Of a stretch of 64,000 nucleotides of DNA, positions 38,039 through 45,317 are shown piece by piece. The notes under the pieces are model-generated. The model was not told the DNA's origin and made no database searches. It was given only the letters and a program-made list of their open reading frames with translations. The position numbers and the translations under genes are program-made. Position 1 is the first letter of the stretch, and each line of letters starts with the position of its first letter. The DNA comes from a virus, in the IMG/VR virus record IMGVR_UViG_3300046522_000512, positions 20,791-84,790 of that record; one strand, written 5' to 3'.

Positions 38039-38581
38039 ATGCACCCGGTCATCCGTTCCAGCAAACGCCTCGACCTGCGGGAGCTCGCCCTCACGGACGT
38101 GGGGGCGTTGCACGCCATCTACGGCAGCCCCGTCGCGACCGCACACCTGTCGTTCGAGCCCCGCAGCCGAGAGCAGGTCGAACAGATCGTGGCCCGGTCC
38201 GTGGTGGCCGCCGCGGAGACACCCCGCACCGAGTACGCGCTCGCCGTCATCGAGAAGGAGACGGGCGAGCTGATCGGGTCCGGTCGTCTGGCCCTCGATC
38301 CCCACCAGCAGCGCGGAGCCACCATCGGCTTCGCGCTGCGCCCGCAGTCGTGGGGACGGGGTTACGGCTTGGAGACGGTGCGGCTCCTTCTCGGCCTCGG
38401 CTTCAACGACCTCGACCTGCACCGTATTTGGGGCGCCCGTGCCCCGCTCAACGTCCCTTCGGCGCGCACCATGGCGGCCGCTGGCATGGTCGAAGAGGGC
38501 GTCATCCGCGGGCACGTCCTGAAGGGCGGAGGATGGCGGGACTCCGTCGTGCACGCAATCCTCGACCGCGAGTGGGACTGA
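38039..38581 (+). CDS. GNAT acetyltransferase (RimJ/RimL type)
   Basis: 180 residues. SKRLDLRELALTDVGALHAIYG is the usual N-terminus of RimJ/RimL-type acetyltransferases. The acetyl-CoA region is GATIGFALRPQSWGRGYGLETVRLLLGLGF (Q/RxxGxG/A-like WGRGYG), followed by LHRIWGARAPLNVPSARTMAAAGMVEEG and a C-terminal WRDSVVHAILDREW. The substrate is unknown. No Shine-Dalgarno is present; TAGAGT lies 6 bases before the ATG, so the gene appears leaderless. Convergent with the recombinase, which ends 8 bp downstream. Confidence 0.85.
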   Translation: MHPVIRSSKRLDLRELALTDVGALHAIYGSPVATAHLSFEPRSREQVEQIVARSVVAAAETPRTEYALAVIEKETGELIGSGRLALDPHQQRGATIGFALRPQSWGRGYGLETVRLLLGLGFNDLDLHRIWGARAPLNVPSARTMAAAGMVEEGVIRGHVLKGGGWRDSVVHAILDREWD

Positions 38582-38588
38582 CGAACGA

Positions 38589-39809
38589 CTAGCCTGCGCC
38601 GTCCGCGCCTTCGGTGCGGGCCTGCTGTACGGCGGCATGCGCAGGGCCGCCGTACAGCGGCACCGCGGCGAGCGGGTCCTTCTCCCCCTGACCGTGAGTG
38701 CGGTCGTACACCGTGTCGGCGGTGTGCGAGCCATCCGCCCACCGGCCAGCCGTGTTGCGCTCCTTGAGCGGGACGCCTGCCGCGATCATGTCGGTGTTCG
38801 CCCCGGCCCGCCACGAGTGCGAGCGGACCCGCTGACCGTCGATGTACGGCACCCCTGCCCGCTCGGCGAGGAGCTGGAACCGCTCGTTCAGGGAGCCGGG
38901 GCGCATCTTCTTCCCGCGCTTGCGGTCCTCCGGGTAGGAGCGCAGGCCGCCTTTCACCGTCAGGGACCGGAACAGCGGATCATTGGGGCCGTTCGCGCCG
39001 AGCTCGCGCAGGACATCGAGCCACGCGCGGGCGCGGCGGACGAGTTGGAGGTCTTCCCGGTCCTGGATGAACCGCCCGGCGCCCTTTCCGGCCTGGTCGG
39101 TCTTGGACGTCGCCGTGATCACGTAGAGGCCCGTGTCGTGGACGCGGACCCGCCCGACGAGCTGATCGGCGAGCTCCATCTCCCGGTGCAGGTTGACGTA
39201 CGCCAGGACCGCGAGGAACGCGTCCCGCTTGCCGATGGGGGTGTCCTCGTCGATCGACGCAATGATCCGCAGGTTGTACGTGAGCGTGACGGCCGCAGCC
39301 CGGTCGACCTCCCCGCCGGCCTTCACCCACTCTTTGCGCCAGGCCCTGACCCGACCCTGCGCGCGGGAGCGGTCGGGGCGCATGCCCACCGGCTGCCAGT
39401 TGTAGATGCGGGAGAGGTACTGCGCGACCGTGTCCGGCTTGAACTCCCCCGCCTTGCCCCTGCGGATCAAGTGCAGGGCGTACGAGGTGTACGTCCGGGT
39501 TGTGCACGGGGACGCGAGGAGCGGCGGCTTCTGCTGCGCGCACCAGGCCTCGAAGGCCCGGACCGTGGAGTCGCGGTTGATGACGGTGTTCTCCGCCAGG
39601 TCCGGCTGTTCGAGGTCTTCGACGTCCTGTTCGGTCAGCCGGAAGTCGGCATCGGTCCACGCGGGCCGCTCGTCGGCGAGCGGCGGCATCTCGCCGGGCG
39701 CAAGCATCGTGTGTTGGTTGACCAGGTAGCGCGGCTGTTCGGCGACGGCCGGGCCGGGGTGTCCGGCGGGCACCAACTCGCCTTCGACGATGTCCAGTTC
39801 CGAGGTCAA
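38589..39809 (-). CDS. Tyrosine site-specific recombinase (integrase)
   Basis: 406 residues from TTG, overlapping the upstream stop by four bases; GGAGGAG lies just before. An N-terminal acidic extension (1-70) precedes the core-binding domain (75-165: NTVINRDSTVRAFEAWC). The catalytic domain carries all signature residues: NLHREMELA with Arg209, TSKTD with Lys236, HSWRAG with His331 and Arg334, AGRWADG with Trp357, and the likely nucleophile Tyr368 in TVYDRTHG. It would integrate, excise or resolve the element. It is the last gene of a three-gene coupled operon. No attachment site is evident next to it. Confidence 0.85.
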   Translation of the reverse strand: MTSELDIVEGELVPAGHPGPAVAEQPRYLVNQHTMLAPGEMPPLADERPAWTDADFRLTEQDVEDLEQPDLAENTVINRDSTVRAFEAWCAQQKPPLLASPCTTRTYTSYALHLIRRGKAGEFKPDTVAQYLSRIYNWQPVGMRPDRSRAQGRVRAWRKEWVKAGGEVDRAAAVTLTYNLRIIASIDEDTPIGKRDAFLAVLAYVNLHREMELADQLVGRVRVHDTGLYVITATSKTDQAGKGAGRFIQDREDLQLVRRARAWLDVLRELGANGPNDPLFRSLTVKGGLRSYPEDRKRGKKMRPGSLNERFQLLAERAGVPYIDGQRVRSHSWRAGANTDMIAAGVPLKERNTAGRWADGSHTADTVYDRTHGQGEKDPLAAVPLYGGPAHAAVQQARTEGADGAG

Positions 39810-40306
39810 GACTCCTCCGGCGGCGCGTACTCGGGGTGCTCGGGGTGGTCGATGAACGGGGCGGAGAACTGCTGCACCATCACCAAGAGGGCGTTGTCCG
39901 GCTTGCCCTCCTCGATCGAGCGCTTCAGGAAGGCGACCAGCAGCGACTTGCCCTGAAGGTCTTCACGGGTCCGGTAGGGCTGGTTGCGGACGATGTGGAG
40001 CGCGGCGGCCTGGTCGGCGAAGTGCCCGCGGCCGGTAAGGACCGGGGCGAAGACCCGCCCGCCGGCGGTCTGCACGCCGAAGCGGCGCGCGTCCGGCTCG
40101 GTCAGCTCCCACCAGCCGTCTTCCGCGGCCACCATGGCACCGTCCAGCTCCTCTTTGATGCGGGCTTCCAGGAAGGCCGCCCACTGCGCGGCCGTCGCCG
40201 TAGCGGGTTCGGCGTCCGGTCGCTCGGGTCGCTGTCCGTGGACGGCTGACGGCGCCTCGGTCGGCTCCGGCCGGTACCCCTTCGGGCTGTAGGCGTCGCG
40301 CCTCAC
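39806..40306 (-). CDS. Protein coupled to the recombinase, unknown function
   Basis: 166 residues from GTG (MRRDAYSPKGYRPEPTEAP), overlapping the upstream stop (GTGA) and, at its end, the recombinase start. Residues 35-70 are helical (TAAQWAAFLEARIKEELDGAMVAAEDGWW); later FADQAAALHIVRNQPYRTREDLQGKSLLVAFLKRSIEEG and FSAPFIDHPEHPEYAPP. Tight coupling to the recombinase suggests a recombination directionality or accessory role, but it has no recognisable DNA-binding motif. Unknown otherwise. Confidence 0.6.
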   Translation of the reverse strand: MRRDAYSPKGYRPEPTEAPSAVHGQRPERPDAEPATATAAQWAAFLEARIKEELDGAMVAAEDGWWELTEPDARRFGVQTAGGRVFAPVLTGRGHFADQAAALHIVRNQPYRTREDLQGKSLLVAFLKRSIEEGKPDNALLVMVQQFSAPFIDHPEHPEYAPPEES

Positions 40307-40881
40307 GACTCCGTCCCGTTCTGACGCTTGGGGTCGGCGTCCGTCTTGAGGAAGGCATCCGCCCACTCGGTCAGCGAGTCCTGGTTATCGAGATCCGTCA
40401 CCGGTCCGACCATCCGCATGATGGTGTACATCTCGGCGGGCTTCTCCGTGCGCAGGCCGGTGCGGGGCTTCCAACGGGGCTCGGTGTGGGTGAAGTTCTC
40501 CGCGCGTTCGCGGATGGCCTCCTTGGCGGACGGGTCTGCCGAGGTGCCCATGCGGCCGAGCACCGGGTGGATCTCCTCAGGCTCGTTGAGGCCGAGTTGG
40601 CGGGCGGCGCCTTCCGGGTCGGCTCCTACGGCGTCGGCCGCGATGTGCGTGCCCGCTTCGTCCAGGGCGCGGTACAGGCCGTGCGCGGCGGTGATGAATG
40701 CGGGGGTGCTCTGGTCGTCACGGGGGGCGAGCCGGTAGCCGGGCGGCAGTGGGTCACCGGCGGCCGGCTCCTGGTCGAGCCAGAGCCGCCACACTGTGCC
40801 GTGTGGGTCTTCCGCTTCGTACGTGTTTTCACTGTGGTCGCCCACGATGTCCCATTGCGGTAGCGGGCCGCGCGTGGCCAT
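40303..40881 (-). CDS. First gene of the recombinase operon, unknown function
   Basis: 192 residues (MATRGPLPQWDIVGDHSENTYEAEDPHGTVWRLWLDQ). GGGGAGGGG precedes the ATG by 5 bases. The N-terminus looks beta-rich, then helices (FITAAHGLYRALDEAGTHIAADAVG; AKEAIRERAENFTHTEP) and a C-terminal NQDSLTEWADAFLKTDADPK. No family recognised. A CCCTA-AC-TAGGG near-palindrome upstream, between this gene and the divergent 41071 gene, may be an operator. Confidence 0.6.
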   Translation of the reverse strand: MATRGPLPQWDIVGDHSENTYEAEDPHGTVWRLWLDQEPAAGDPLPPGYRLAPRDDQSTPAFITAAHGLYRALDEAGTHIAADAVGADPEGAARQLGLNEPEEIHPVLGRMGTSADPSAKEAIRERAENFTHTEPRWKPRTGLRTEKPAEMYTIMRMVGPVTDLDNQDSLTEWADAFLKTDADPKRQNGTES

Positions 40882-40935
40882 GTGTACCCCTCCCCTGGTT
40901 GCCGGTTATTCCAGGCAGAATACCCGATAAGGCTG

Positions 40936-41024
40936 CCCTAACTAGGGTTCCGGGAGGGCGTGTTGCACACTGACCCGAGTTTCACCGTGAATGACCTGAC
41001 ATCCACACGGGCGACCCCTACACT
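40936..41024 (+). promoter_or_regulatory. Divergent control region: operator-like palindrome and sigma-70-type promoter
   Basis: CCCTA-AC-TAGGG at 40936-40947 is a near-perfect palindrome. CTGACA (40996-41001), a 17-bp spacer and TACACT (41019-41024) form the best housekeeping (HrdB-type) promoter in the window, reading into the plus-strand block that begins at 41071. Confidence 0.6.
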
Positions 41025-41070
41025 CAGGTGAGTCTTAGCTGAATCTAGGCTCATTTCTCCTGGAGGCGAT

Positions 41071-41673
41071 ATGCGGGTAACCCTCGAAGCCGACGACGAA
41101 AGCCCGCTCGCCGCGGCGCTCCTCGAAGCGGCCCGCCATCCCGACACCACCGTCACCGTCGGCGACCCTGTCTGGACGCCCGAGCGCGCCGACCGGTTCG
41201 TCACCGAGGTGTCGATGCCAGGCCGCCGGCTGCTGCGCGCGGCCGCCGAGGGAAGCGGCCGGGTCGACGGCGAGAAGTTCCGCGAACAACACGGGGAACG
41301 GGCGCTGCACGGGCCGTCGGCCGCCATCACCAAGACCGTCAACCGCGGTATCCGGGAAGGGTGGTTGCCCGAGGGCGCGGAACTGCCGCTCTCCTCCACC
41401 TACGACGGCCGCTCCTCATGGTCCAAGACCGACGGATACCGGCTCCCCGCCCATCTGGCCGACATCTTCCGTGACGCCTTCACCCGGGTCTACCCCGCCG
41501 GGGCCGAGTCGCTGAACGACGTCCGCGAGCACCTGGCCGACATCTACGAGCAGGGCGGCCGCGACCGCGAATACGCGCTTGAGCGGGCCGACACGTTCCT
41601 CGAAACGCACGCCGACGCACTCACCCAGTGGGCCCTGGCCCGCGTCAACGCAGAGAGCAGGACGAGCGCATGA
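41071..41673 (+). CDS. Helical protein heading the plus-strand block, unknown function
   Basis: 200 residues from ATG with CTGGAGG upstream. ADRFVTEVSMPGRRLLRAAAEGSGRVDGEKFREQHGERALHGPSAAITKTVNRGIREGWL resembles a winged-helix arrangement, followed by WSKTDGYRLPAHLADIFRDAF. The C-terminal third is strongly helical (NDVREHLADIYEQGGRDREYALERADTFLETHADALTQWALARV). It may be a regulator of the block it heads, but no family is certain. Its stop overlaps the start of the DUF262 gene (ATGA). Confidence 0.6.
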   Translation: MRVTLEADDESPLAAALLEAARHPDTTVTVGDPVWTPERADRFVTEVSMPGRRLLRAAAEGSGRVDGEKFREQHGERALHGPSAAITKTVNRGIREGWLPEGAELPLSSTYDGRSSWSKTDGYRLPAHLADIFRDAFTRVYPAGAESLNDVREHLADIYEQGGRDREYALERADTFLETHADALTQWALARVNAESRTSA

Positions 41674-42269
41674 CCCGCCAGACCGCCGCCCCGTTCGACC
41701 ACGTCAGCCTGAACCCGACCTACCAGTCGGCGCGTTGGCTCGCCAGGCGCGTCGAGGAGGAGGAGATCGTCATCGATCCCCCCTACCAGCGCGGGGACGT
41801 GTGGAGAGAGGACCAGCGCGTCGCGTTGGTGCAGACGTGGCTGCGCGGCCTGCCCGCCGGCGTCGTGATCCTGTCCGACCGCTGCACCGAGGGATGGCGC
41901 AGGGCCAACCGCGGCCACGACCCGTACGAGACCGGCAAGGGCCTGTGGGCGTGCGTGGACGGCAAGCAGCGCCTGACCACCGCGGTGATGTGGTTCAACA
42001 GCGAGTTCGCTATCCCGGCGTCGTGGCTTCCCGCCGACTACGTCGCGGTCACCGAGGACACCGACGACGGCCCGTACGTCCGGTTCAACGGCTGCACGCC
42101 GATGGGGGAGCGCTTCCTGGAGCGGTACTGCTCGCTCCTCGTCGCCGACACCAAGGACTGCGCAACCGAGGCGGAAGAGGCGGAGTTCTACCTGCTGGTG
42201 AATGGCGGCGGTACCCCGCAGACGGAGGAGAACATGGCGAACGCTGCCCGCGTCGCCGAAGGAGCCTGA
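41670..42269 (+). CDS. Stand-alone DUF262/ParB-like (GmrS-type) protein
   Basis: 199 residues from the ATG overlapping the previous stop. It carries the two signatures of the ParB/Srx-fold DUF262 family: IDPPYQRGDVWREDQR (YQRG at 39-42) and WACVDGKQRLTTAVMWF (DGKQR at 97-101), with LVQTWLRGLPAGVVIL between. In GmrSD-type restriction systems this fold is the NTP-dependent module joined to an HNH DUF1524 nuclease. Here there is only the DUF262 domain, with an acidic C-terminus and no DUF1524. It could be a regulator, an NTPase or an immunity/anti-restriction factor (inference). Confidence 0.8.
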   Translation: MTRQTAAPFDHVSLNPTYQSARWLARRVEEEEIVIDPPYQRGDVWREDQRVALVQTWLRGLPAGVVILSDRCTEGWRRANRGHDPYETGKGLWACVDGKQRLTTAVMWFNSEFAIPASWLPADYVAVTEDTDDGPYVRFNGCTPMGERFLERYCSLLVADTKDCATEAEEAEFYLLVNGGGTPQTEENMANAARVAEGA

Positions 42270-42270
42270 C

Positions 42271-42657
42271 GTGGAGATCCGATCCGCTGTAGCAGACATG
42301 CTCTCTCCGGCCCGGTGCTGCGCGCCGGGCTGCCGGGCAGTGATCGACGCGGCCGGGAAGATCCCGTTCGGCTGGCGGTTCGAACGCGGCCCGTCGAGTA
42401 ACTGGCTCCACCTGTGCCCGCTGGACTCAGCGGCCTGGGAGAAGCCGGAGCACCGGCCGGTGACCGGATATCAGCCGGCCGACCGCGGGTGCGCCTGCGG
42501 ATTCCGTGCCCCCCTCACCCCGGACTCGACAAACGGCAGCATGGACCGTGCGTACGCCGAGCACCTGGTGCCGTACCTCGGCCCGCACCCCGACCTGGAA
42601 CGCGGAGAACTCGCGGCAGCCCTAGCCGCAGAGAGGCAGTACCCAACCGATGGATGA
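42271..42657 (+). CDS. Cys-rich protein, probable zinc-binding
   Basis: 128 residues from GTG (MEIRSAVADMLSPARCCAPGCRAVID), with GAAGGAG 6 bases upstream. Cysteines at CCAPGC, HLCPL and RGCACGF could bind one or two zinc ions. The C-terminus is helical (AEHLVPYLGPHPDLERGELAAALAAERQ). It is one base after the DUF262 gene and overlaps the next small gene by eight bases, so it belongs to the same operon. No specific function. Confidence 0.65.
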   Translation: MEIRSAVADMLSPARCCAPGCRAVIDAAGKIPFGWRFERGPSSNWLHLCPLDSAAWEKPEHRPVTGYQPADRGCACGFRAPLTPDSTNGSMDRAYAEHLVPYLGPHPDLERGELAAALAAERQYPTDG

Positions 42658-42778
42658 CGACTCGTGCCCGAACTGTGTGGACGGCACGTGCACCGAGTGC
42701 GACGGCGAGGGCTGCGAGGAGTGCAGTCACGGCGGGGTCTGCCCCGACTGTGACGGCACGGGCCGCCAGGCCGCATGA
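42650..42778 (+). CDS. 42-aa DnaJ-type CxxCxGxG zinc-ribbon microprotein
   Basis: MDDDSCPNCVDGTCTECDGE then GCEECSHGGVCPDCDGTGRQAA. Four CxxC pairs in the CxxCxG pattern resemble the Cys-rich domain of DnaJ-type chaperones and small zinc-ribbon phage proteins. The ATG lies inside the end of the preceding gene (translational coupling), with AGAGGCAG upstream. Its Cys spacing is too regular to be chance. Probably binds zinc and contacts nucleic acid or protein partners. Confidence 0.7.
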   Translation: MDDDSCPNCVDGTCTECDGEGCEECSHGGVCPDCDGTGRQAA

Positions 42779-42848
42779 CTGAACACCTTCGAGAGGCGCG
42801 GCGTACGAGCGAACGCTGCGCCCTCTCCGCTCCCGAGAGGACAACCAG

Positions 42849-42935
42849 ATGGCCGAGTCACGGCCGCTGCGCCGCGCGACCGAAACCCGGGCTCCGGGGC
42901 ACCCTGTGCGCCCCGAGACCGGCCAGGAGGCGTGA
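42849..42935 (+). CDS. 28-aa basic microprotein
   Basis: MAESRPLRRATETRAPGHPV then RPETGQEA. GAGAGGA lies about 8 bases before the ATG and its stop overlaps the ribosome binding region of the next gene. It could be a translated leader for the RusA-like gene or a small basic protein. No conservation can be judged here. Confidence 0.35.
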   Translation: MAESRPLRRATETRAPGHPVRPETGQEA

Positions 42936-42936
42936 C

Positions 42937-43530
42937 GTGGGGTTCCGCATCAGCGAGAAGGACTTGGACCGCTTCCCCGGTCTCCGAGCGAAGTACGAGG
43001 CGGCCAAGGAAGCGGCAGCACCTTGGCCGCCGCCGCCGCCGCCCGCCAAGCCGAAGCGGCAGCGCAAGCCGAAGGCCGAGGGCGCGGCGAGCAGCTCGGC
43101 GTACGTGGAGTGCGACGTCGCCGCGGAGGCGGTCGGCGCTCGGCACTGGGTGCTCGAACTACCGCCGGTCGAGCTCATCAACGCCAACGAGGTGCGTGGC
43201 TGGCATTGGCGCAAGGAGCGGGACGTGGCCAGGGCGATACGCGCGGCCGCGGCCGTCGCTGCTCGCGCGGCTGGTGTTCCGCGGCTGACCCGGGCGCGGG
43301 TGCTGTACCTCGTGCACCCGCGGGCGCGTACCCGCGTCTTCGACCCGTCGAACTGGTCGCTGTCGGCGAAGGCCGCGGTGGACGGGCTGTCGGACGCCGG
43401 GCTGTGGAGCGACGACAACGCCGCGGTGGTCACGGGCGTTGATCCCCGGGCGGGATCGCGTCAGAACGGTGCAAACATACGGATGTCCCTGGTCATCATC
43501 GACCAGGGGGACAGGGAAGAAGAGCAGTGA
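42937..43530 (+). CDS. RusA-like Holliday junction resolvase
   Basis: 197 residues from GTG, with CCAGGAGG 7 bases upstream. A Pro/Lys-rich N-terminal extension (28-50) precedes the RusA-type core: WVLELPPVELINANEVRGWHW, ARVLYLVHPR, and the acidic active-site region FDPSNWSLSAKAAVDGLSDAGLWSDDN, with Asp136, Asn139, Lys145, Asp149 and Asp159/160. RusA enzymes dimerise and cut four-way junctions, which helps replication or debranching before packaging. The N-terminal extension is unusual. Overlaps the next gene by four bases. Confidence 0.7.
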   Translation: MGFRISEKDLDRFPGLRAKYEAAKEAAAPWPPPPPPAKPKRQRKPKAEGAASSSAYVECDVAAEAVGARHWVLELPPVELINANEVRGWHWRKERDVARAIRAAAAVAARAAGVPRLTRARVLYLVHPRARTRVFDPSNWSLSAKAAVDGLSDAGLWSDDNAAVVTGVDPRAGSRQNGANIRMSLVIIDQGDREEEQ

Positions 43531-44135
43531 CGAACCAGATGAGCGAGACGGCGGCCGCCGCTTTCGGGCGCGCAAACGATGCGGTGGATCCCGAAGACCT
43601 GGACGACCACCTGTTCGGCATCGTCGAGAAGGCCGCCGGTTCTCTGCTGCGCGACCGGCACCGGCGAGACTTCCCGCATGCCGCGGTGGGTGACCTGCTG
43701 GCCACGGTGGCGGCGCTGCGGGACGTGCTGGGCCTCTCCTCGACGCCGACAGCCGTCGAGGTCATGGCGTGGGAGCAGCGGCAGGGCGCGGCCAAGCATG
43801 CGGCGAGCGCCGTGCGGGTGGACTACCCGGTGACTTTCCTCGACGGCCCGTACGAGGGCGTGGAGATGACGCTGGAGGGCCCGTCGGGGGCGTACCCGGA
43901 GCCGGGGGACCCGTTGGCGTGGCTGGTGGAGGAGAAGGGCGGTTGGGCGGCCGGTCCGCTCGCGTACGTGCCGCTGCCGGTCGAGGGCCCGCTGTACACC
44001 AGCGTGCGGTACAAGCGGGAGGATGCGCCGCTCCCGGATGGCCGGTGGCGGTACCGGATGCGCACGGACGAGCCCGCTCCTCCGGAGGGTTCCCGGCCGC
44101 CGGCTCGCTGGTTGGCCCGGGGCGCATCGGTGTAA
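43527..44135 (+). CDS. Hypothetical protein, two-part
   Basis: 202 residues from GTG overlapping the RusA stop. Residues 1-95 are helical (DLDDHLFGIVEKAAGSLLRDRHRRDFPHAAVGDLLATVAALRDVLG). Residues 98-190 are beta-rich (YPVTFLDGPYEGVEMTLEGP; AYVPLPVEGPLYTSVRYKRE; GRWRYRMR). The second half resembles small proteins found in many streptomycete phage and plasmid gene blocks, but function is unknown. Confidence 0.6.
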   Translation: MTNQMSETAAAAFGRANDAVDPEDLDDHLFGIVEKAAGSLLRDRHRRDFPHAAVGDLLATVAALRDVLGLSSTPTAVEVMAWEQRQGAAKHAASAVRVDYPVTFLDGPYEGVEMTLEGPSGAYPEPGDPLAWLVEEKGGWAAGPLAYVPLPVEGPLYTSVRYKREDAPLPDGRWRYRMRTDEPAPPEGSRPPARWLARGASV

Positions 44136-44163
44136 CGATCACCCAGGCCATCACGTCTATCCC

Positions 44164-44220
44164 GTGCACGGCCCCTGCATCGGCACCCGCCGATACCCCG
44201 CTCAGGCAGGGGCCGTGCAC
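44164..44220 (+). other. Nested stem-loop upstream of the 44.2 kb gene
   Basis: GTGCACGGCCCCTGC (44164-44178) pairs perfectly with 44206-44220, and inside it ATCGGC-accc-GCCGAT (44179-44194) makes a second hairpin. The structure ends 2 bases before the GGGAG ribosome binding site of the next gene and has no T-run. It could be an attenuator, RNA-processing site or protein-binding leader. Confidence 0.5.
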
Positions 44221-44231
44221 CGGGAGATGCG

Positions 44232-44495
44232 ATGAGCACAGCCACCATGGCCCGCGCGGACGTTCTGCGTGAGGCGTCGCTGACGATCTGTGGCCGCCGC
44301 GAGGGCAAGATGCGGGCCTGCAACTCCTGTCTGCGGAAGGCGGACGCCGTGGTGCACCTGGTGGCCACACCGGTGCTGAACACGGCGCTCCTGCCGCAGA
44401 TCGCGGACATCATCTGTGGTTCGGCCGGTCACCCCTGCGTGGACTGCTGGGAGAAGGCCACCACCCTGCTCTTGGAGCTCCGACGTGACCACTGA
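44232..44495 (+). CDS. Small Cys-rich protein
   Basis: 87 residues from ATG with GGGAG upstream. MRACNSCLRKADAVVHLV and IICGSAGHPCVDCWEK provide two cysteine pairs that could form a zinc site. It overlaps the next gene by 11 bases. Function unknown; the set of three Cys-rich proteins in this block (42271, 42650 and this one) is notable. Confidence 0.65.
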   Translation: MSTATMARADVLREASLTICGRREGKMRACNSCLRKADAVVHLVATPVLNTALLPQIADIICGSAGHPCVDCWEKATTLLLELRRDH

Positions 44496-45096
44496 CCTCT
44501 TCGACGTCCCGTACCTGGTGCGCGCCCAGGTACGGCGCGACGACCAGGTGCACACGGCGCAGGTTGCCATCTCGGGCGGGGAGTGGGCCGATGCCCCGAT
44601 CACCGCCCGCAAGTTCGCCATCGGCAAGGCCAAGTCGATGCTCTTCCTGAAGGGCCTTCTCTGTTTGCAGTGCGGGGAGTCAGTCGAGGCCTGCCCCATG
44701 GTGCCGTGCCCGGTGTGCCCCCATGTCCGTGTGAGGCTGTGGGACGACCGGGCCGAGTACCCGATCACCGACGACATGCTGCGCGTGTACGTGCCGACGA
44801 CCCGCTTCAACGCCATCGCCACGGTGGACGAGCCGAGGACCCGCTACACCGGCGCCACCACCGCGGTGTACTACGGCCGGGCGACGAGGTACACGGCACA
44901 GGAGTTCCGCGGCACCGACTGGACCGAGATGCCGATGGAGGAGCGGCAGCGCGTCATGCAGGGCCTGGTCGACGAGCTCTTGCGCTTCTACCCGGACACG
45001 GACCGCGCGAGGGTGCGCACGCTCATCAACGACGGCAAGCGTGAGATGCCGTATCCGGCCAACTGGCTTGCTGTGCACAGCGATCAAGCCGGGTAG
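44485..45096 (+). CDS. Hypothetical protein with zinc-ribbon-like segment
   Basis: 203 residues from GTG (MTTDLFDVPYLVRAQVRRDD), with TTGGAG 8 bases upstream. CLQCGESVEACPMVPCPVCPH holds six cysteines, likely a zinc ribbon. It is followed by a beta-rich region (YPITDDMLRVYVPTTRFNAIATVDEPRTRYTG) and helices (ERQRVMQGLVDELLRFYPDTDRARVRTLIND). Last gene of the block before the FtsK-like transcription unit. No family recognised. Confidence 0.6.
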   Translation: MTTDLFDVPYLVRAQVRRDDQVHTAQVAISGGEWADAPITARKFAIGKAKSMLFLKGLLCLQCGESVEACPMVPCPVCPHVRVRLWDDRAEYPITDDMLRVYVPTTRFNAIATVDEPRTRYTGATTAVYYGRATRYTAQEFRGTDWTEMPMEERQRVMQGLVDELLRFYPDTDRARVRTLINDGKREMPYPANWLAVHSDQAG

Positions 45097-45119
45097 TCTG
45101 AGATACAACAACTGAAGAG

Positions 45120-45145
45120 AGCCGAACCGCGCGGGTGGTTCGGCT
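45120..45145 (+). terminator. Stem-loop between the 44.5 kb gene and the FtsK-like unit
   Basis: AGCCGAACC (45120-45128) pairs perfectly with GGTTCGGCT (45137-45145) across an 8-nt loop, 23 bp after the upstream stop. No T-run. It may terminate the upstream operon or be part of the leader of the downstream one. Confidence 0.4.
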
Positions 45146-45202
45146 GACGCCAGGCGCACGAGCGAGCGCCAGGCACACGCTCCCGAAACCAGGAGGACTC
45201 TC

Positions 45203-45250
45203 GTGTCCGCTCTGCGCCCCTTTCTTCTCGGCAGCTCCCTTCTGACGTGA
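45203..45250 (+). CDS. Possible 15-aa leader peptide ahead of the FtsK-like gene
   Basis: A textbook AGGAGGA (45191-45197) precedes GTG at 45203, giving MSALRPFLLGSSLLT and stop at 45250. The stop lies inside the left arm of a 13-bp inverted repeat (45247-45300) that ends 17 bp before the FtsK-like start. A strong ribosome site feeding a tiny, Leu/Ser-rich peptide whose stop lies in a hairpin is the layout of translational attenuators. Confidence 0.45.
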   Translation: MSALRPFLLGSSLLT

Positions 45251-45300
45251 CGTGACGTACCCCCGACCAGGGGTTTCGCCCATCACCTACGTCACGTCAC
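45247..45300. repeat. 13-bp inverted repeat GTGACGTGACGTA before the FtsK-like gene
   Basis: GTGACGTGACGTA (45247-45259) and its exact complement (45288-45300). Each arm contains TGACG steps in tandem. A second copy with the same arm, differing only at its inner end, lies at 63883-63925. Position before a transfer-type translocase suggests an operator or recognition site for the element's own regulator or DNA-transfer machinery. Confidence 0.6.
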
Positions 45301-45317
45301 TTCCCGGGGAGCCTGCT

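Noticed and set aside
38560-38600. Attachment site next to the tyrosine recombinase
   Set aside because: No tRNA gene, no duplicated core and no arm-type repeats were seen beside the gene; the tRNA-like piece at 63.4 kb is the only candidate.
36968-38734. Minus-strand open frame across the TPR regulator and GNAT genes
   Set aside because: Shadow spanning two well-supported plus-strand genes.
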